A stretch of 64,000 nt of DNA from Bacillus weihaiensis (GCF_001889165.1 NZ_CP016020.1:3384501-3448500); one strand, 5' to 3'; shown: positions 35,690-49,108, counted from the stretch's first letter. Numbers and translations: made by a program. Notes: generated from the letters alone by a model not told the origin.

Positions 35690-36652
35690 TTATTCTAGTC
35701 CAGTAGCAACTTCATTAATCATAAAGTCAACTGATTCTAATCCTCCGCCTGATAAATACCAAACAGCTGCATCTAAATAAACAATTTGCTCATTTTGATA
35801 CGCTTTTGTTCCTTTAATTAATTCGTTCTCTAGTGCTTCCTCTGCTGATGTTTCTCCACCAATTGCAGCCGTGCGGTCAATGACGAATAAATAGTCAGGA
35901 TCCTTCTCTACTATGTACTCAAATGTAACACTTTGCCCATGTGTAGAAGCTTCAATGTTTTCGTCTACTGCAGGTACGCCCATTACGTCATGGATAATTC
36001 CATAGCGAGAACCAGGTCCATACGCACTTAGAGAACCTTCATTTAATAGGACAACAAGAGCATTTTTATCTTTAGCAGCTTCTTTCACATCTGCCATTGT
36101 TTCCTTAATTTCTGCAAGCTTTGTTTCTACTTCATCTTGTTTTGTGAAAATTTCACCAAGTGTCATCATGTTCTCTTCAAACGATTCCATGTACCTAGTC
36201 GTATCCACCCCTAAATAAATCGTTGGGGCAATTTCTGTAAGCTCTTCATAAAAATCTGCTTGTCTACCAGAAATGAAAATAACATCTGGAGCTACTTCAC
36301 TTAATGTCTCGTAATCAATTTCCTTCAAGCTTCCTACATTTTCATATTCTTCCCCATTATATGTAGAAAGATAGTCTGGAATAAGGTTTTTTGGAACAGC
36401 TGCTACTTCTACACCTAATGAATCTAATGAATCAAGAACTCCAAAATCAAATGCTACAACTTTTTCAGGGTTTGTCATTAACGTTGTTTCACCAAGCTCA
36501 TGAGTAATTGTTATTTCTTTCTGCTCTACCTCAGCCGTCTCACCTGCTGCTTCTTCTGTTGTAGATTCCTCACTTGTTGTCGTCTCAGCACCACATGCTG
36601 CTAAAACAAAAGCGAAAAGGGCTACTAGTAAAATAGATAAAAACTTCTTCAC
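35690..36652 (-). CDS. yclQ: Siderophore-binding lipoprotein YclQ
   Basis: 320-residue ABC-importer binding lipoprotein: signal MKKFLSILLVALFAFVLAAC with lipobox Cys, Thr/Glu linker, then the helical-backbone fold with VVAFDFGVLDSLDSLG, YGIIHDVMGVPAVDEN and ASTHGQSVTFEYI. It matches B. subtilis YclQ (petrobactin and related catecholates) along its length. The GTG at 36652, six bases after GAGGTG, is the start. A separate Fur-type palindrome precedes it. It ends the yclNOPQ-like run. Confidence 0.95.
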   Translation of the reverse strand: MKKFLSILLVALFAFVLAACGAETTTSEESTTEEAAGETAEVEQKEITITHELGETTLMTNPEKVVAFDFGVLDSLDSLGVEVAAVPKNLIPDYLSTYNGEEYENVGSLKEIDYETLSEVAPDVIFISGRQADFYEELTEIAPTIYLGVDTTRYMESFEENMMTLGEIFTKQDEVETKLAEIKETMADVKEAAKDKNALVVLLNEGSLSAYGPGSRYGIIHDVMGVPAVDENIEASTHGQSVTFEYIVEKDPDYLFVIDRTAAIGGETSAEEALENELIKGTKAYQNEQIVYLDAAVWYLSGGGLESVDFMINEVATGLE

Positions 36653-36707
36653 TTTCATCACCTCGTAAATTTTTTTTATAGATAACTTACTTTTTGTAGA
36701 ATTCTAT

Positions 36708-36738
36708 TTAATTGATAGTAAAAATCATTATCAATTAA
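36708..36738. promoter_or_regulatory. Fur-type operator upstream of yclQ
   Basis: Perfect 10-bp arms TTAATTGATA (36708-36717) and TATCAATTAA (36729-36738), containing ATCATTATCAAT, typical of Fur boxes. It lies 56 bases before the yclQ start and indicates iron repression and possibly a promoter internal to the operon. Confidence 0.72.
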
Positions 36739-36804
36739 TACTGAAAAGAAAAGGGGTCCCCCCCTATATATCTTCAAAAAGTAAATGATTCACAATAGTA
36801 TTCG

Positions 36805-37563
36805 TTAGGAAAAATATACACAGATTTTTTGATTATTGATGACCTGAACAGGTATATCCATATCATAGATTTCTTTAAGAGACGCAGAGGTCATAATCTC
36901 GTCTTTCGTTCCACTACGAACGACTTGACCATTCTTTAACCCAACGATGTAATCTGAGTAGCATGAGGCAAAATTAATATCATGCAAAACGATAATCACT
37001 GTTTTCCCTAACTCATCAACTAATTTTCTTAAATTCTTCATGATTTGCACAGAGTGCTTCATATCTAGGTTGTTTAATGGTTCATCCAACAGAACATATT
37101 TTGTGTTTTGAGCAATAATCATGGCGATGTATGCCCGTTGTCTCTGCCCTCCACTTAAATGGTCAAGAAATTCATGTTGAATTTCTTCTAATCCCATATA
37201 AGTGATCGCTTCATCGACAGCCTGCCAATCTTCCCCTGTTAAACGTCCTTGTGAATAAGGAAAGCGCCCAAATGCAACAAGCTCTCTTATCGTTAAGCGA
37301 ATATTGATTGAGTTTGTTTGCTTTAGGATGGAAATTTGCTTTGCAAGCTCATTCGTTTTTGCATGTTGGATGTTTTGATCTCCAATGAAAATTTCACCCT
37401 TATCCATTGAAATCAATCGACTTATGCCTGATAAAAGAGTACTCTTACCAGCACCATTAGGACCAATAAAGGAGGTGATTTTTCCCTTTGCAATTTGGAG
37501 TGACACATCATTTACTACAAGCTTCTGACCATATTTTTTTGATGTACTCTTAACTTCTACCAT
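36805..37563 (-). CDS. yclP: Siderophore ABC transporter ATPase YclP
   Basis: 252-residue FepC-type ATPase with Walker A GPNGAGKST, signature LSGGQRQR, Walker B YVLLDEPLNNLD and the switch His in VLHDINF. It powers iron-siderophore uptake with YclN/YclO. It overlaps the yclO stop by 7 bases; GGAG lies 8 bases before its ATG. Confidence 0.96.
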   Translation of the reverse strand: MVEVKSTSKKYGQKLVVNDVSLQIAKGKITSFIGPNGAGKSTLLSGISRLISMDKGEIFIGDQNIQHAKTNELAKQISILKQTNSINIRLTIRELVAFGRFPYSQGRLTGEDWQAVDEAITYMGLEEIQHEFLDHLSGGQRQRAYIAMIIAQNTKYVLLDEPLNNLDMKHSVQIMKNLRKLVDELGKTVIIVLHDINFASCYSDYIVGLKNGQVVRSGTKDEIMTSASLKEIYDMDIPVQVINNQKICVYFS

Positions 37564-38498
37564 GATCGATTCTCCTTTAATAGTAGAAAGAGAAAATATA
37601 TTCCACCAATTAAATTAACAATTACACTTACTGTTGTTGTAAAAGTAAACACTTTCTCAACGATAAATTGACCTGCTACTAAAGCTAATACACTGATTAG
37701 AATTGCTCCAATTATAAGATGCTTATGCTGATAGGTTTTATATAACTCATGCGTCACATTCACAACCAATAAACCTAAGAAAGTGATTGGTCCAACTAAT
37801 GCTGTCGAAATCGCAATGAAAATAGACACAACAATTAGTAATCTTTTCACCACTCGATCATAATCAATCCCCAAATTTATGGCATGCTCTCTCCCTAATG
37901 ACAACACATCTAAATATTTATGGTTTGGCAAGTAAAAGAGAATACCCAGAACCAATAAACCAATAGATAGCAGCAATAAATCTGTACGAACATTATTAAA
38001 GCTCGCAAACATTCTAGATTGAACCATCAAAAACTCATTAGGATCAATTAAAATTTGCATAAACGTCGATAAGCTTCCGAATAATGTTCCAAGGATAATT
38101 CCTATTAATAAAAGAAAATAGATATTTTGTTCTCTCTTAAACATAAAGCCAAATAATAAGGTTGAAAAAAAGACCATTAACCCTGCACCAAGTAAAAAGT
38201 TAACATAATCATTTAAAAAGAAGAACGACATGGATCCTGCTAAGAAGATAATTCCTGTTTGTAGCAAAACATATAATGAGTCCAATCCAATAATACTTGG
38301 TGTTAAAATTCGATTGTTAGTAATGGTTTGAAAGATAACTGTTGAAAAAGCAATGGCCGCCCCAGTGATAATGATTGCAGCTACTTTTGTTATTCTTCTA
38401 GGAAGAACATAATCAATGTTCGGTCCGAGATCATAAAAGAGAAAGCATGCTACTGCAAGTAGTACAAATCCTAATAGAATTAACGTTTTCCTAAGCAT
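37557..38498 (-). CDS. yclO: Siderophore ABC transporter permease YclO
   Basis: 313-residue FecCD-type permease with about nine helices; conserved LGREHAINLGIDYDRVVKR (coupling region) and VGPITFLGLLVVNVTHEL. It starts within the last codons of the frame-restored yclN (AAGGAG upstream), showing that the two were translationally coupled. It forms the membrane channel with YclN. Confidence 0.95.
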   Translation of the reverse strand: MLRKTLILLGFVLLAVACFLFYDLGPNIDYVLPRRITKVAAIIITGAAIAFSTVIFQTITNNRILTPSIIGLDSLYVLLQTGIIFLAGSMSFFFLNDYVNFLLGAGLMVFFSTLLFGFMFKREQNIYFLLLIGIILGTLFGSLSTFMQILIDPNEFLMVQSRMFASFNNVRTDLLLLSIGLLVLGILFYLPNHKYLDVLSLGREHAINLGIDYDRVVKRLLIVVSIFIAISTALVGPITFLGLLVVNVTHELYKTYQHKHLIIGAILISVLALVAGQFIVEKVFTFTTTVSVIVNLIGGIYFLFLLLKENRSW

Positions 38499-39440
38499 AC
38501 GACCTTCTCCTTGTTAATAAGTACACGAACACGATACTTCCAACTACTCCTATAATGACACTAACGGAAATCTCATAAGGAAAAATAATCACTCGTCCAA
38601 TAATGTCACAAACTAATACGATTACTGCACCAAGTAATGCTGTTTCTAGTAAACTCTTTCTCAAATGATCCCCCGATATATACTCACAATATTCGGAACA
38701 ATCAAACCGAGAAAAGGTATGACTCCTACCGTTAAAACAACGCTAGTCGTAATAAAAGCAACAATAATCAGGCCTATATTGACTACTTTTCGATAATGTA
38801 AACCGAGATTTTTCGAGAAATCCTCACCCATACCTGCAACGGTAAACTTGTTCGCAAACAGATAGGCAATTAGAACAAATGGAATGGTTATGTAAAGTAA
38901 TTCATATCTTCCCTTCATAATTAAAGAGAAGTCTCCGTGAAGCCATGACCCTATATTTTGAATCAAATCATATTTATAGGCAAAAAAAGTCGTGATTGAG
39001 CCTATAATATTTCCAAACATCAATCCTACTAGTGGGATAAAAATCGTGTCCTTAAATTTAATCCTATCAAGGATTTTCATAAACACATACGTCCCTGCTA
39101 AAGCAAAGAGAAATGCAATCCCCATCTTTTCTAAAGGACTAGCATTCGTAAACAAAAGCATCGAAACTAAGATTCCTAGTCTTGCAGAATCCATTGTCCC
39201 AGCTGTAGTAGGTGAAACAAATTTGTTTTGAGTAAGCTGCTGCATAATTAACCCGCATATACTCATACTGACACCAGCAATGATCAGACTAATCATTCTT
39301 GGTATTCTACTAATTAAAATTACTTGTTCTTTTTCTTCTGTTAATGAAAATAAATCCTTTGGGCTTAAATCAATGACACCAATAAACAATGAGAGACATG
39401 ATAGAACAATAAGAGAAATACTCAACAATAGTTTAGCCAT
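38491..39440 (-). pseudogene. yclN: Siderophore permease YclN, frameshifted
   Basis: FecCD-type permease. The first 259 codons (39440 down to the stop at 38661) are normal: QQLTQNKFVSPTTAGTMDSA, GEDFSKNLGLHYRKVVNIG, and VGVIPFLGLIVPNIVSIYRG. Family members have about 315 residues and continue GDHLR after this point. In the other frame the DNA directly encodes DHLRKSLLETALLGA...SIVFVYLLTRRR, ending at 38491-38493 inside the yclO start. The shift lies at a run of five G (minus strand; C at 38670-38674); one additional G restores the frame. It is either a true mutation, a phase-variable tract, or a sequencing error. A Fur box precedes the gene. Confidence 0.9.
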
Positions 39441-39476
39441 TAAGAAGACATTCCTTACAAACGATTTATTTGATAT

Positions 39477-39491
39477 TGATAATCGTTATCA
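39477..39491. promoter_or_regulatory. Fur box of the yclNOP operon
   Basis: 7-1-7 inverted repeat TGATAAT-C-GTTATCA (39477-39491), one mismatch from the Bacillus Fur consensus, about 37 bases before the yclN start. It implies repression by Fur under iron sufficiency. Confidence 0.88.
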
Positions 39492-39568
39492 TTACCACAG
39501 TTATTAATGTAGCACAAAAAAATAAAAGTGAAAAGACATTTTTTAAACTTTTTTGTCACACAAAAAAA

Positions 39569-39589
39569 AACACCCTTTGTAAAGGTGTT
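39569..39589 (-). terminator. Terminator after the RHH-domain gene
   Basis: Short stem AACACC...GGTGTT (with extra TTT/AAA pairing), followed on the minus strand by a run of nine T; lies 7 bases after the stop at 39596. Confidence 0.75.
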
Positions 39590-39595
39590 ATCTCG

Positions 39596-39994
39596 TCATG
39601 AAAGCTTTTGTATGGCTTGCCTAATTGCTTCAGATACTTCTAATTGATTTTTCTCACAATAAGCATGCAGTTTAGCATATGTATTATTATCTAATCGAAC
39701 ATGAATGGAGTGGTTAAGCCTAGTCGAATGGAGCTTCTTTGGTCGCCCTCTTACAACCTTTCTCCCACCGATTTCACTTTCATCCTTCCAAACTTGTATC
39801 ACAACATATCCATGCTTTTCAATCCACTTATCACACTCATCTTCTTTCCAACCATTCATAGCTCGATCATAAAAATCTTTTACGTATCCTTCTTTTTCCT
39901 CACCATGTAATTCCCTTTTAGCTGCCTTAGAAAATGCCTTATTCAACATGTACTCTTCATATTCCTGATATGATGTAAAGATTAACTCCTTCAT
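39596..39994 (-). CDS. Protein with C-terminal ribbon-helix-helix domain
   Basis: 132-residue basic protein. The last 40 residues (IHVRLDNNTYAKLHAYCEKN then QLEVSEAIRQAIQKLS) form a CopG/Arc-like ribbon-helix-helix, implying DNA binding as a dimer. The N-terminal 90 residues (YQEYEEYMLNKAFSKAAK, GYVKDFYDRAMNGWKED) are charged and helical and match no family I know; the middle VRGRPKKLHSTRLN resembles an AT-hook. It has GGGG before the ATG. It is monocistronic. There is no toxin-like partner gene nearby, so an antitoxin role is not supported. Confidence 0.75.
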   Translation of the reverse strand: MKELIFTSYQEYEEYMLNKAFSKAAKRELHGEEKEGYVKDFYDRAMNGWKEDECDKWIEKHGYVVIQVWKDESEIGGRKVVRGRPKKLHSTRLNHSIHVRLDNNTYAKLHAYCEKNQLEVSEAIRQAIQKLS

Positions 39995-40125
39995 GCTTCA
40001 TCCCCTAATTAAAGTTTGACTCCACTAAAAACAGTACACTTTTTAGATTTCACAGTTCATTTTTTATATCCTAAAGCTATTATAAAAGAAAAAATCGGTG
40101 GTGGAAATATACGGCATTGAAGAAA

Positions 40126-40145
40126 TTAAACAAACGTTTGATTAA
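40126..40145. promoter_or_regulatory. LacI-type operator-like palindrome
   Basis: 20-bp palindrome TTAAACAAACGTTTGATTAA with 9 of 10 arm matches and the central CG typical of LacI-family operators. It lies in the 39995-40374 gap, about 130 bases before the RHH gene and 230 bases beyond the alpha-galactosidase stop. No LacI-type regulator gene is in the window. Confidence 0.5.
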
Positions 40146-40332
40146 GCTATTTAGAGGGAGCTGAAGGGATACAGGGCATGTGTACTTGGAAAATAACCGT
40201 TTTTTAGTCAAAGTTAGAAGATCTTCTAAATAGGATATAAACACTTATCAAGTGACCAAGTTTTCAGCCTAGGTAGGTGTTACTACTCTTTGAACAGGGG
40301 GAGTAGCGTGTTAAGTTCTCCCCTTCCTATAC

Positions 40333-40365
40333 GTAAAAAGGCCAGCACATAAAAATGCGCTGACC
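40333..40365 (-). terminator. Terminator of the alpha-galactosidase gene
   Basis: Stem GGCCAGCACAT (40340-40350) / ATGCGCTGACC (40355-40365), two mismatches, with CTTTTTAC on the minus strand; 10 bases after the stop. Confidence 0.85.
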
Positions 40366-40374
40366 GTTAACGAA

Positions 40375-42600
40375 TTATTCTTTTGCTTTTAGATGAAAGA
40401 TCACAGATTGATAATCTCCCCCGCGTTTAGCAACCGATGCATTTACTCCATTAAATTCTGTCGGTAGTAAAAGTCCTCTATTTATAAGTTCGTCTCCGTA
40501 ATGAGTTCCTTCTTCGTTTACTTCATAAAGAAGATTCTCATCAAGACCTTTTAGACGAAGAACCTGTTCTTTTTTTCCATTTACTGAAGCAAGGACCTTG
40601 TACCAGCCGACTAAAGCCTCTTTTCGGTCTTTAGAGACAATCATCCAAGCCGTTTCATTTCCTTCAAAAGGACTTAACAAACGATAAAAGGATCCATCTC
40701 TCACTAGTGAGCGTTGTTTTTTATAGAACTCTACCTGTGAACGAATTTCTTCTCGTTCTTCCTCAGATAGTTCAAGTGGGTTCAGTTCATAGCCAAATGT
40801 GCCGAAATAGGCTGTATTTGCTCTTGTTTCAAGTGGCGTTTTTCGCAATGTTTGATGATTCGGTACAGCTGATACATGGGATCCCATACTATAAATTGGA
40901 TACGCGAGAGATGTTCCATATTGTATCTTCAGACGTTCTACTGCATCTGTATCATCACTAGTCCATGCTTGGGGGGCATAATAAAGCATGCCAGGATCAA
41001 ACCGTCCTCCACCACCCGCACAGGATTCAAACAATACATTTGGAAATTCGGTTGTTAATCGCTCATAAAGATCATATACACCTAGAATGTATCGGTGAAA
41101 AAATTCCCCTTGCTGATTCTGCTTTAAGGCATTTGAATGGGCATCAGTAATATTTCGATTCATATCCCATTTTATATACGATAACTTTGTTTTACGGATA
41201 ATCGCTGCCATTTTCTCATAAAGATAGTCAACAACTTCTTTTCTTGAAAAATCGAGTACTAGCTGATTCCGTCCAAACACGAGATGTTCATCTGGATTAC
41301 CAACGATCCAGTCTTTATGTTCTTCAAACAAACGACTATCAGGATTAACCATTTCCGGTTCAAACCAAAGACCAAATTTGATTCCAATCTCTTCAAGCTT
41401 TTCTGAAAGCGATTCTAATCCATTCGGAAGCTTCTTTTCATTTTCGAACCAATCTCCAAGTGAGGAGGTATCATCATTTCGCTTTCCAAACCATCCATCG
41501 TCTAAGACAAACAGTTCTATACCAAGCTCCTTAGCACTTTTCGCAATGGGAAGAAGTTTCTCTTCATCAAAATCAAAATACGTTGCTTCCCAGTTATTAA
41601 TGAGAATTGGTCGATCTTCTGTTTTCCATGGATCTCTTAGTAAATGTTCACGATAAAGGTTGTGGTAGGCTTGACTCAGTCCATTCATTCCATCCTCTGT
41701 ATAAACCATCACCACTTCGGGCGTTTGAAATTGCTCCATATGATTCAGGCGCCATGTGAATTGATGAGGATGGATGCCCATCATGACTCTTGTTGTATCA
41801 TAATGATCCACCTGAACCTGCGCTAAGAAGTTACTGCTATAGACAAAGTGAAAGCCATACGCCTCGTTATGGTGCTCTGTTGTTTCCGGTCTCTTTAAAG
41901 CGATAAAAGGATTATCATGATGAGAGCTTGCTCCCCTAATACTAGAGATGGAGGATATCCCTTGAACGAGCTGACGTTCTTTAATATGCCTTTCCCTTGC
42001 CCACGTTCCTGAAAGGTGTACCATTGAATACTCCGCATCAGGCAAATCAATAGAGGCACTCATAATTTTCTTAAGAGAAAGCTGTTGAGCCCCACTATTT
42101 ATCACCTTTACATGTCTTGTGATGACTGGATGATGGTGAAAAATCGTATAAGATAGCTGTACACGCGCACCGATCTTTTCATCTTCAAGAGTAACTATGA
42201 TAGTCGTAGCCTCTTCTTCCTTTGCATATGTCGCAGGAAGTCCTGTCAATTTCTCTTTTCCACTTCTTAGCTCATAGCTCTTATAAGTGAAAAGGTTCCC
42301 CCCTACTCCATTCTCTGACTCTAGTTCAATCGCAGCTTCTCTGAAATCACCTTTCCCTGGGATAGGAAATTCTTGACGAGTTGTTTCCAAAGAAAATGCA
42401 GGATCCTCCTTATCATAATGACAGCTTGCTGCCGTAGGGATATGATTTTGCTGAAAATAAGAGAAATCATCACGGTGACGTAAAGCCTTTCCGAAATACA
42501 GCTGTCCTAAGCTTCCGTTCTTCAATACTTGAAAAATATAGCTAATCTTTCCATTAGTTAAATGAAATTGCTTATTCTGATCGTTACAATAGATTGGCAA
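40375..42600 (-). CDS. GH36 alpha-galactosidase
   Basis: 741-residue cytosolic enzyme releasing terminal alpha-galactose from melibiose, raffinose-type oligosaccharides. The N-terminal beta-sandwich (about 1-330), TIM barrel (about 331-640) and C-terminal beta domain are all present. The catalytic nucleophile Asp479 is in LSYIKWDMNRN and the acid/base Asp549 in AWTSDDTDA; FVLDDGWFG and ESCAGGGGRFD line the pocket. It has the normal length for GH36 subgroup I enzymes. The start is TTG, 8 bases after GAGGAGG; a nearer ATG is out of frame. It is last in the galactoside cluster, separated from lacZ by a weak terminator. Confidence 0.96.
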   Translation of the reverse strand: MPIYCNDQNKQFHLTNGKISYIFQVLKNGSLGQLYFGKALRHRDDFSYFQQNHIPTAASCHYDKEDPAFSLETTRQEFPIPGKGDFREAAIELESENGVGGNLFTYKSYELRSGKEKLTGLPATYAKEEEATTIIVTLEDEKIGARVQLSYTIFHHHPVITRHVKVINSGAQQLSLKKIMSASIDLPDAEYSMVHLSGTWARERHIKERQLVQGISSISSIRGASSHHDNPFIALKRPETTEHHNEAYGFHFVYSSNFLAQVQVDHYDTTRVMMGIHPHQFTWRLNHMEQFQTPEVVMVYTEDGMNGLSQAYHNLYREHLLRDPWKTEDRPILINNWEATYFDFDEEKLLPIAKSAKELGIELFVLDDGWFGKRNDDTSSLGDWFENEKKLPNGLESLSEKLEEIGIKFGLWFEPEMVNPDSRLFEEHKDWIVGNPDEHLVFGRNQLVLDFSRKEVVDYLYEKMAAIIRKTKLSYIKWDMNRNITDAHSNALKQNQQGEFFHRYILGVYDLYERLTTEFPNVLFESCAGGGGRFDPGMLYYAPQAWTSDDTDAVERLKIQYGTSLAYPIYSMGSHVSAVPNHQTLRKTPLETRANTAYFGTFGYELNPLELSEEEREEIRSQVEFYKKQRSLVRDGSFYRLLSPFEGNETAWMIVSKDRKEALVGWYKVLASVNGKKEQVLRLKGLDENLLYEVNEEGTHYGDELINRGLLLPTEFNGVNASVAKRGGDYQSVIFHLKAKE

Positions 42601-42806
42601 AGCATCGTCCTCCTCATTTGCTTAGTCTTCTGTTAGTTATTGAATTGATACTAGTTGTAGTAAATGGTAAATAAGCTCATCATACTTCACACGAAAAAAT
42701 AAACAAGAAAGAAAAGAGCCCATCTTGCTTTTTAGAGAGAAAAACCATAACTTGATTTTCTCCTACTCAAACATCAATTTAAAATCAGCCCTATCAAATA
42801 ATCGTA

Positions 42807-42840
42807 AACAAAGAGCCTGAATTTTATCGGGCTCTTTGTT
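42807..42840 (-). terminator. Hairpin after lacZ
   Basis: Perfect 11-bp stem AACAAAGAGCC (42807-42817) / GGCTCTTTGTT (42830-42840) ten bases after the lacZ stop. The T-run is weak, so partial read-through into the alpha-galactosidase gene is possible. Confidence 0.8.
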
Positions 42841-42850
42841 GTACTCTTGT

Positions 42851-46726
<3,876 letters not shown>

Positions 46727-46734
<8 letters not shown>

Positions 46735-47647
46735 TTCGATCACCTGCCACTTTAAATTGAATAATGGAGAAGATTACAATCATAATAACAATTGCATATG
46801 ACACCGTTGCTGCATAGCCAAAATCTGGCGTGTACTTAAAGGATAGATTATAGATATATTGAGAAATGGTCATTGTTGAGTTACCAGGACCACCTTTTGT
46901 AATATTCATAACCTCATCAAATAGCTGAAGTGTACCGATTGTTGATGTAATAGATGTAAATAGAATAATAGGCTTTAGCATTGGAATGGTAATTTTAAAG
47001 AACTGCTGAATTGGTGTTGCACCGTCAATCTTTGCTGCTTCATAAATAGAGTGATCAATATTTTGAAGAGAAGAAAGATAGAAAATCATATTATAGCCAG
47101 TCCAGCGCCATGTAATGGCAATAACAATCGTCATCTTAGCCCAGAAAGGATCTGTTAACCATTGAATTGGTTCAGCTATGAAGGAAAGCTTCATCAGCAT
47201 CATGTTAACGATTCCATCTACACTAAATAAATACTTAAAGATAACCGAGTAGGCTACTAGTGATGTTACACATGGTAAAAAGATAGCTGTTCTGAAAAAT
47301 CCCTTGAATTTCAAACGCTTATCATTTAGTAATACAGATAAGAATAAGGCAAGTAAGATCATTACTGGCACTTGAATAATTAAATAAATCACTGTATTTT
47401 TTACAGCTGTTATAAAGGTCGGATCTTTAAAAAGCCTTGCATAGTTATCCAATCCTGTGAACGTTAAATTTGTACCTGTACCTGATTGGAAAGACATGAT
47501 TAATGCTTGTGCCATTGGGTAAAAGTAAAATAAGCAGATTAAAACCGAAGCAAGGGTAATAAACGACCACCCGATGATTGTTGTTTTATTGAAAGGATTT
47601 TTCTTGGAATAAGGCACAGATGAATTTTTTGTTTTTGCTGATACCAT
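46727..47647 (-). CDS. Sugar ABC transporter permease (MalF/LacF type)
   Basis: 306-residue permease with six predicted helices; EAA loop in YEAAKIDGATPIQQFFKITIP (as EAAKIDGATPIQQFF). It forms the channel dimer with the following MalG-type gene. A GGAG site stands 10 bases before ATG 47647. It is separated from the binding protein gene by a large stem-loop. Confidence 0.94.
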
Positions 47648-47676
47648 GATTAGTCAGCTCCTTAACTTATCAAATA

Positions 47677-47749
47677 AGATAGAAGCCTCGAAACTTCATT
47701 GTTCTTCATGTAATATACCGAAGCAACAAGAAATTTCAAGGCTTATCTT
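47677..47749 (-). promoter_or_regulatory. Large intercistronic stem-loop in the sugar transporter operon
   Basis: Arms AAGATAGAAGCCTCGAAA (47677-47694) and TTTCAAGGCTTATCTT (47734-47749), with inner pairing TTGTTCTTC / GAAGCAACAA. It stands between the binding-protein and permease genes without a strong T-run. Such hairpins usually stabilise the upstream mRNA and allow higher output of binding protein than of permeases. Confidence 0.65.
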
Positions 47750-47778
47750 CTCATATCGTACGAGAAGAGAGTTGGTTA

Positions 47779-49077
47779 TTATTGAAGCTGTGCTTCTGCT
47801 TGTTGTTGTGCATCTTCAAGAACTTTATCAATGTCTTTACCGCTTAAGTAGTTCTGCATTTCAACGATTAAGATGTCATCAATTGCATACGTGTGTAGTC
47901 CGTAATTCACTTGTGGAATTTCTGATGACCAAGTAGAGAAATCAGAGATGATTTTTTGTCCTTGGAAGAACTCATCAGCTGCATTATATGCATCTCCATT
48001 AGCTGCAGGAGCGTACGTACCAATTGCACCAATTTCTGTAATTAGATCCTGGTAGAAATCAACATTTGAACCAAACGTTTTTGCTAAGAAGTCTGTTGCT
48101 GCTTCTTTACCATCTACATTTAACACATACCATGAGCTACCACCTAAGTTAGAAGCATTTACTGATTCTTCAATTCCTGGAAGCTTAGGTTGTGGTACAA
48201 TTGCCCACTTACCAGATTGTGATGCTTCTGCTTTTACAGAAGGAGTAATCCAGTTTCCTGTTGGTACACTAGCAACTTCTCCACTGTTGAATGCTGCTAC
48301 GAATTGACTCCAGTCAGAGTTAGGCTTAACAATATCTGCGTCAAGCATCGCTTTATACATTTCAAATGATACTTTTAGTGCTTCATTATCAGCAAGAACA
48401 GGAGTTACTCCATCTTCCTCTAAATACCAAGCACCAGCTGATTGCATCATCATACGAATAATCCCTTGATCATTAGGATCTAATGTAATCATATCTTTAC
48501 CAGTAGCTTCTTTTACTTTCTTACCGATTTCAATATATTCGTTCCAGTCAATACCTGTTAAATCTTCAACTGTATATCCAGCTTGCTCTAAATAATCAGT
48601 TCTTACATATAATCCTGTAACACCACTATCAAATGGTAATCCGTAATTTTTTCCATCTAAGCTTGTTGGTGCAATTTTATAAGATGCGAAATCTTCAGCT
48701 TTAAATGAGCCTGTGATCTCATGGAATGAATCTGGATACGCTTGCAAGAAACTTTGCGCGCGGTAATCTTCAATTAACACGATGTTTGGTAAACCTTTTG
48801 TCGTACCAGAGCTTAAGCTTGTATTTAATTTTTGAATAATATCAGCTTGAGCGTTTTCTACAACTTTTACTTCAAGGTCTGGATTTTCCTTTTGGTAATA
48901 TTCTTTCGCAATTTCCATTGCTTTAATATTAAAGTTTGGATCCCATGCCCAAATTGTAATTTCTTCTTTACCTGATGAATCCCCTGATTTTGCGTCTGTT
49001 GTCTCTTCATTAGTTCCAGAAGAACATGCTGCTAAGAACATCATAAGAGCCATCATCAGAACGAGTAGCTTTTTCAT
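47779..49077 (-). CDS. Sugar-binding lipoprotein of the galactoside ABC importer
   Basis: 432-residue solute-binding protein, family 1: signal MKKLLVLMMALMMFLAAC with lipobox Cys, acidic Ser/Thr linker, then EITIWAWDPNFNIKAMEIAKEYY, LPNIVLIEDYRAQSF and VASVPTGNWITPS of the two-lobed fold. It binds the oligosaccharide outside the membrane. GGGGGT lies 7 bases before ATG 49077. Neighbouring alpha- and beta-galactosidase genes suggest galacto-oligosaccharides as ligand. It is the first gene of the operon, with a cre-like site just upstream. Confidence 0.95.
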   Translation of the reverse strand: MKKLLVLMMALMMFLAACSSGTNEETTDAKSGDSSGKEEITIWAWDPNFNIKAMEIAKEYYQKENPDLEVKVVENAQADIIQKLNTSLSSGTTKGLPNIVLIEDYRAQSFLQAYPDSFHEITGSFKAEDFASYKIAPTSLDGKNYGLPFDSGVTGLYVRTDYLEQAGYTVEDLTGIDWNEYIEIGKKVKEATGKDMITLDPNDQGIIRMMMQSAGAWYLEEDGVTPVLADNEALKVSFEMYKAMLDADIVKPNSDWSQFVAAFNSGEVASVPTGNWITPSVKAEASQSGKWAIVPQPKLPGIEESVNASNLGGSSWYVLNVDGKEAATDFLAKTFGSNVDFYQDLITEIGAIGTYAPAANGDAYNAADEFFQGQKIISDFSTWSSEIPQVNYGLHTYAIDDILIVEMQNYLSGKDIDKVLEDAQQQAEAQLQ

Positions 49078-49108
49078 AAAAAATACCCCCATATTTTTTT
49101 ATCTTCTT

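Noticed and set aside
39596-39994. Type II toxin-antitoxin system
   Set aside because: Only an RHH-type protein is present; no small toxin gene is adjacent or overlapping.
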